Assembly: GCA_947383835.1 (NCBI GenBank)
Contig: CANDEV010000003.1
Span: 62,001-126,000, forward strand
Length of the DNA: 64,000 bases
Direction of reading: 5' to 3'
Origin: an uncultured Clostridia bacterium
Lineage (GTDB): Bacteria > Bacillota > Clostridia > Oscillospirales > Ruminococcaceae
The position numbers were made by a program, and so were the translations under genes. Below are positions 61,572 through 64,000 of this stretch, piece by piece (the first letter of the stretch is position 1; each line of letters starts with the position of its first letter). The notes beneath the pieces are model-generated. The model made no database searches. It saw only the letters and a program-made list of their open reading frames with translations, and was not told the DNA's origin.

Positions 61572-64000
61572 ATGCTTGACGATAACGGAAAAAAGAGTTT
61601 TTCTGTCAAGCAGATAGAAAAGTCGATAAAGACTTATGAAGATAAAATACAGAAGCTGCTTGCAAAAACTCCCGAAGATGATATGCTTTGCTTTGAAAAG
61701 TTAGGCGTTGACAAAATCTTTGTGGACGAATCGCAGGCGTACAAAAACCTTGATACGCCTACAAAAATGCGTAATGTTTCGGGTATAGGCAGCGGCGGAT
61801 CGGGACGGTCTATGCAGCTTCTTATGAAATGTAAATATCTTGATGAAATAACAGGCGGCAGGGGGGTAACTTTTGCCAGTGGAACGCCAATTTCAAATTC
61901 AATGTCGGAGATGTACACCCTCATGCGCTATCTGCAAGCGGACAAGCTTGCGGAAACAGGTATAAACAGCTTTGACCGTTGGGCTTCTGTTTTCGGAGAA
62001 ACGACCACATCTATGGAGCTTTCCCCCGAAGGCAACGGAAAATATCAGATGAAAACGCGGTTTGCGAAATTTCAAAATCTCCCCGAACTTATGAATATTT
62101 TCAAGGATTGTGCAGACATAAAAACAGCGGAAAGTCTTGACCTTGACCGCCCCGACTTTGAAATGCACAACGTAAACGTCCCCGCAACAGCAATGCAGGC
62201 AACAATGATAAAGGAGCTTGGCGAACGTGCTAAAGATATACGCGCAGGAGCTGTTAAGCCTACCGAGGACAATATGTGCAAGCTTACGGTTGACGGACGG
62301 AAAATAGGACTTGACCAACGCTGCATGAATCCAAATCTGCCCGACGACCCCAAATCCAAAGTAAACGTGTGCATTAACAACGTTTTTGACATTTGGCAGC
62401 GGACAGCGGAAGAAAAAAGTACACAGCTTATTTTCTGCGACCTTGCAACGCCGCAGCCGACACTTAATGAAAATATGTATACGGTTTACCGCAAAAATCC
62501 GCACGGCATTTATAACGACGTTTACTCCGCGAAGCTCGGTGAAAAGGATACTGCCGAAAAGATAATGAAAAAGCTTAACGGCAAAAAGCCGCCTAAGAAT
62601 TACGAAGCAGGGGAAATTGCCAACGGTGACATTATTATGCTGAAAAGGGTAAATTATGAGGAAGAAACAGCGTACAATACGGCATTTGAGATGAGAGACG
62701 GTAAGCTTACCGAGATTTCTCCCGAAACGTGGGAAAAGCTGCGCCATTCGCCCACAGAACATTTTGAATCGGAAAGGCGGTTCTGCGTTTATGACGATAT
62801 AAAGCAAAAGCTTGTTGCAAAGGGAGTCCCCGAAAAGGAAATTGCTTTTATTCACGACGCGGAAAAAGCCGAGGATAAGCAGAAGCTATACGACAAAATG
62901 AATAAAGGCGAAATTCGTGTACTCATCGGCTCAACGCAGAAATGCGGTGCAGGAATGAACGCGCAGGAACGTATGATAGCTCTGCACGACCTTGACGCGC
63001 CTATGCGCCCAAGCGATATGGAGCAGCGCCACGGTCGAATTATACGGCAGGGCAACACCAACAGCAAGGTCGATATTTACCGCTACACAACCGACAAGAC
63101 CTTTGACGCGTACCTTTATCAGATGTTGGAAAACAAGCAGCGGTTTATTTCACAGATTATGACGGACAAATCTCCCGTTCGCTCCTGCGAGGACGTGGAC
63201 GAGGTTGCCCTCGATTATGCGGAAGTAAAGGCGCTCTGCGCGGGCAATCCTTTAATTCGCGAGAAGATAGACCTTGAAACGGAAATAACGAAGCTGAACG
63301 TGCTTAAATCCGCTTTCCTTTCTCAGAAATATTCTTTGCAGGACAAAGCTTACAAAACCCTGCCCGAACACAGAAAATATACGGAGCATTATGTAGAAAA
63401 GCTGAAAGCCGATATTGAAGCGGTTAAATCCGTTAAACCGCTTACCAACGAGGACGGTAAAAATTATTACCCCGTAACCGTCTGCGGCAAGGAATATCAC
63501 AACAAGGAAGAAGCAGGACAGGCTATTAGAGAAGCTGTTATTAAAAATAACGATATAATGCACGGCAGAGAACGTGTAATAGGTTCTTATCGAGGATTTG
63601 AAATGTCTATACTTTTAAAGGATACTACTGTTAAAGTTAATCTTGAGGGGGCTGCCGCGCATTACGGAGAACTTAATTTAAATAAGGATGTAAAGGCAAG
63701 CGGAAACATCGTACGTCTTGACAACATTATAAATGGTATCGAGCTGGAACTGCAAAAGCAGGAGGATCGTCTGCAATCCCTTACCGCAGACATTAAAGAA
63801 GCTGAAATAGCTGCCGAAGCAGAATTTCCGCAGGAAAAGGAGCTGATTGAAAAGGAAAAACGTCTTGCAGAGGTCAATACGCTGCTGACAAATTCCGAGG
63901 TGCGGCTTGACAACAGTATGGAGCTTTATGCAGCACTCGTGGAAATATGTCCCGAACTGGAAAGCTATGACACTTTTTACTGCAAGTACGAAAAGGGCGA
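61572..64000 (+). CDS. C-terminal fragment of the SNF2-like helicase (continues past the window)
   Basis: Open from ATG 61572 to the right edge (810 codons), no stop seen. Starts KKSFSVKQIEKSIKTYEDK, then DEAD-box-like VDESQAYKNL (motif II), FASGTPISNSMSEMYTLMRY (motif III region), a long linker, GSTQKCGAGMNAQERMIALH and the motif VI DMEQRHGRIIRQGNTN, then a coiled-coil tail. The P-loop (motif I) region that should come before it is missing: the preceding fragment stops at the same spot. About 400 residues appear deleted. It cannot be an active helicase, though it may still be translated. Confidence 0.8.
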   Translation, partial: MLDDNGKKSFSVKQIEKSIKTYEDKIQKLLAKTPEDDMLCFEKLGVDKIFVDESQAYKNLDTPTKMRNVSGIGSGGSGRSMQLLMKCKYLDEITGGRGVTFASGTPISNSMSEMYTLMRYLQADKLAETGINSFDRWASVFGETTTSMELSPEGNGKYQMKTRFAKFQNLPELMNIFKDCADIKTAESLDLDRPDFEMHNVNVPATAMQATMIKELGERAKDIRAGAVKPTEDNMCKLTVDGRKIGLDQRCMNPNLPDDPKSKVNVCINNVFDIWQRTAEEKSTQLIFCDLATPQPTLNENMYTVYRKNPHGIYNDVYSAKLGEKDTAEKIMKKLNGKKPPKNYEAGEIANGDIIMLKRVNYEEETAYNTAFEMRDGKLTEISPETWEKLRHSPTEHFESERRFCVYDDIKQKLVAKGVPEKEIAFIHDAEKAEDKQKLYDKMNKGEIRVLIGSTQKCGAGMNAQERMIALHDLDAPMRPSDMEQRHGRIIRQGNTNSKVDIYRYTTDKTFDAYLYQMLENKQRFISQIMTDKSPVRSCEDVDEVALDYAEVKALCAGNPLIREKIDLETEITKLNVLKSAFLSQKYSLQDKAYKTLPEHRKYTEHYVEKLKADIEAVKSVKPLTNEDGKNYYPVTVCGKEYHNKEEAGQAIREAVIKNNDIMHGRERVIGSYRGFEMSILLKDTTVKVNLEGAAAHYGELNLNKDVKASGNIVRLDNIINGIELELQKQEDRLQSLTADIKEAEIAAEAEFPQEKELIEKEKRLAEVNTLLTNSEVRLDNSMELYAALVEICPELESYDTFYCKYEKG

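Noticed and set aside
61899..62855. 318-codon minus-strand frame at the right end
   Set aside because: Antisense to the helicase fragment, which has strong motifs II and VI on the plus strand.

Overview
The window looks like part of the chromosome of a low-to-mid GC anaerobic Firmicute, most likely a gut or rumen Clostridium of the Oscillospiraceae/Ruminococcus type. This rests on strong AGGAGG-type ribosome sites, promoters of the form TTGnnn-17-TGCTATAAT, a dgt-dnaG-rpoD operon, a class-II type GalT, Big2/CAP and beta-helix surface proteins, an EIIA-FruK-DeoR fructose locus and ICE/phage debris. The species assignment is inference.

Layout. 1-3.8 kb: end of a hybrid histidine kinase, an Hpt protein and a REC-HD-GYP c-di-GMP phosphodiesterase, then a secreted Big2-CAP protein. 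3.8-4.9 kb: a dead IS30 transposase. 5.0-8.5 kb (minus): ArsR/CadC-type repressor, methyltransferase and Cd/Zn-type P-ATPase. 8.7-13.4 kb: rimO-pgsA, a YjbR-like protein and two lipoproteins, one a GH5-like glycosidase. 13.5-18.2 kb: cytidylate-kinase-like protein, a TadA-GNAT fusion, an XRE regulator and ptsI. 18.4-23.5 kb: a 47-residue tailed membrane peptide, a zinc-ribbon/TPM pair and an ECF sigma/anti-sigma/secreted-protein operon. 24-28 kb: galT, a MATE exporter and an amidohydrolase. 28-33.5 kb (minus): Rrf2 regulator, rpoD, dnaG, dgt, YigZ and L31. 33.7-37.6 kb (minus): a MacAB-like adaptor/ATPase/permease operon. 38.5-41.1 kb: an ECF sigma factor with a membrane-tethered beta-propeller partner. 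41.3-43.9 kb: a graveyard of IS, C5-methyltransferase and phage terminase fragments beside tRNA-Arg(ACG), which has cut off fruA. 43.9-46.2 kb (minus): the remaining fru operon. 46.7-54 kb: a large beta-helix surface protein, a second MATE, a DUF3737 protein, a cyclophilin-like lipoprotein and a CMD-cupin protein. 54.6-58.8 kb (minus): two-component system plus ABC exporter whose permease has lost its N-terminus. 58.8-64 kb: a broken ICE-type block with a GAF-GGDEF module and pieces of a SNF2-like helicase.

Non-coding structure is the most unusual part. There are five ~100-bp MITE-like palindromic elements in two related subfamilies, all in the same orientation. A ~91-bp unit is tandemly repeated at two loci 30 kb apart. 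Two perfect 30-bp palindromes both lie inside decayed transposase genes. Several short tandem and REP-like repeats sit just after genes. I see no CRISPR array, rRNA gene or intact prophage. No wholly new system is proven. The best candidates for follow-up are the MITE family, the ~91-bp tandem repeats, the TadA-GNAT fusion with an internal start, and the GGDEF-linked conjugative remnant.
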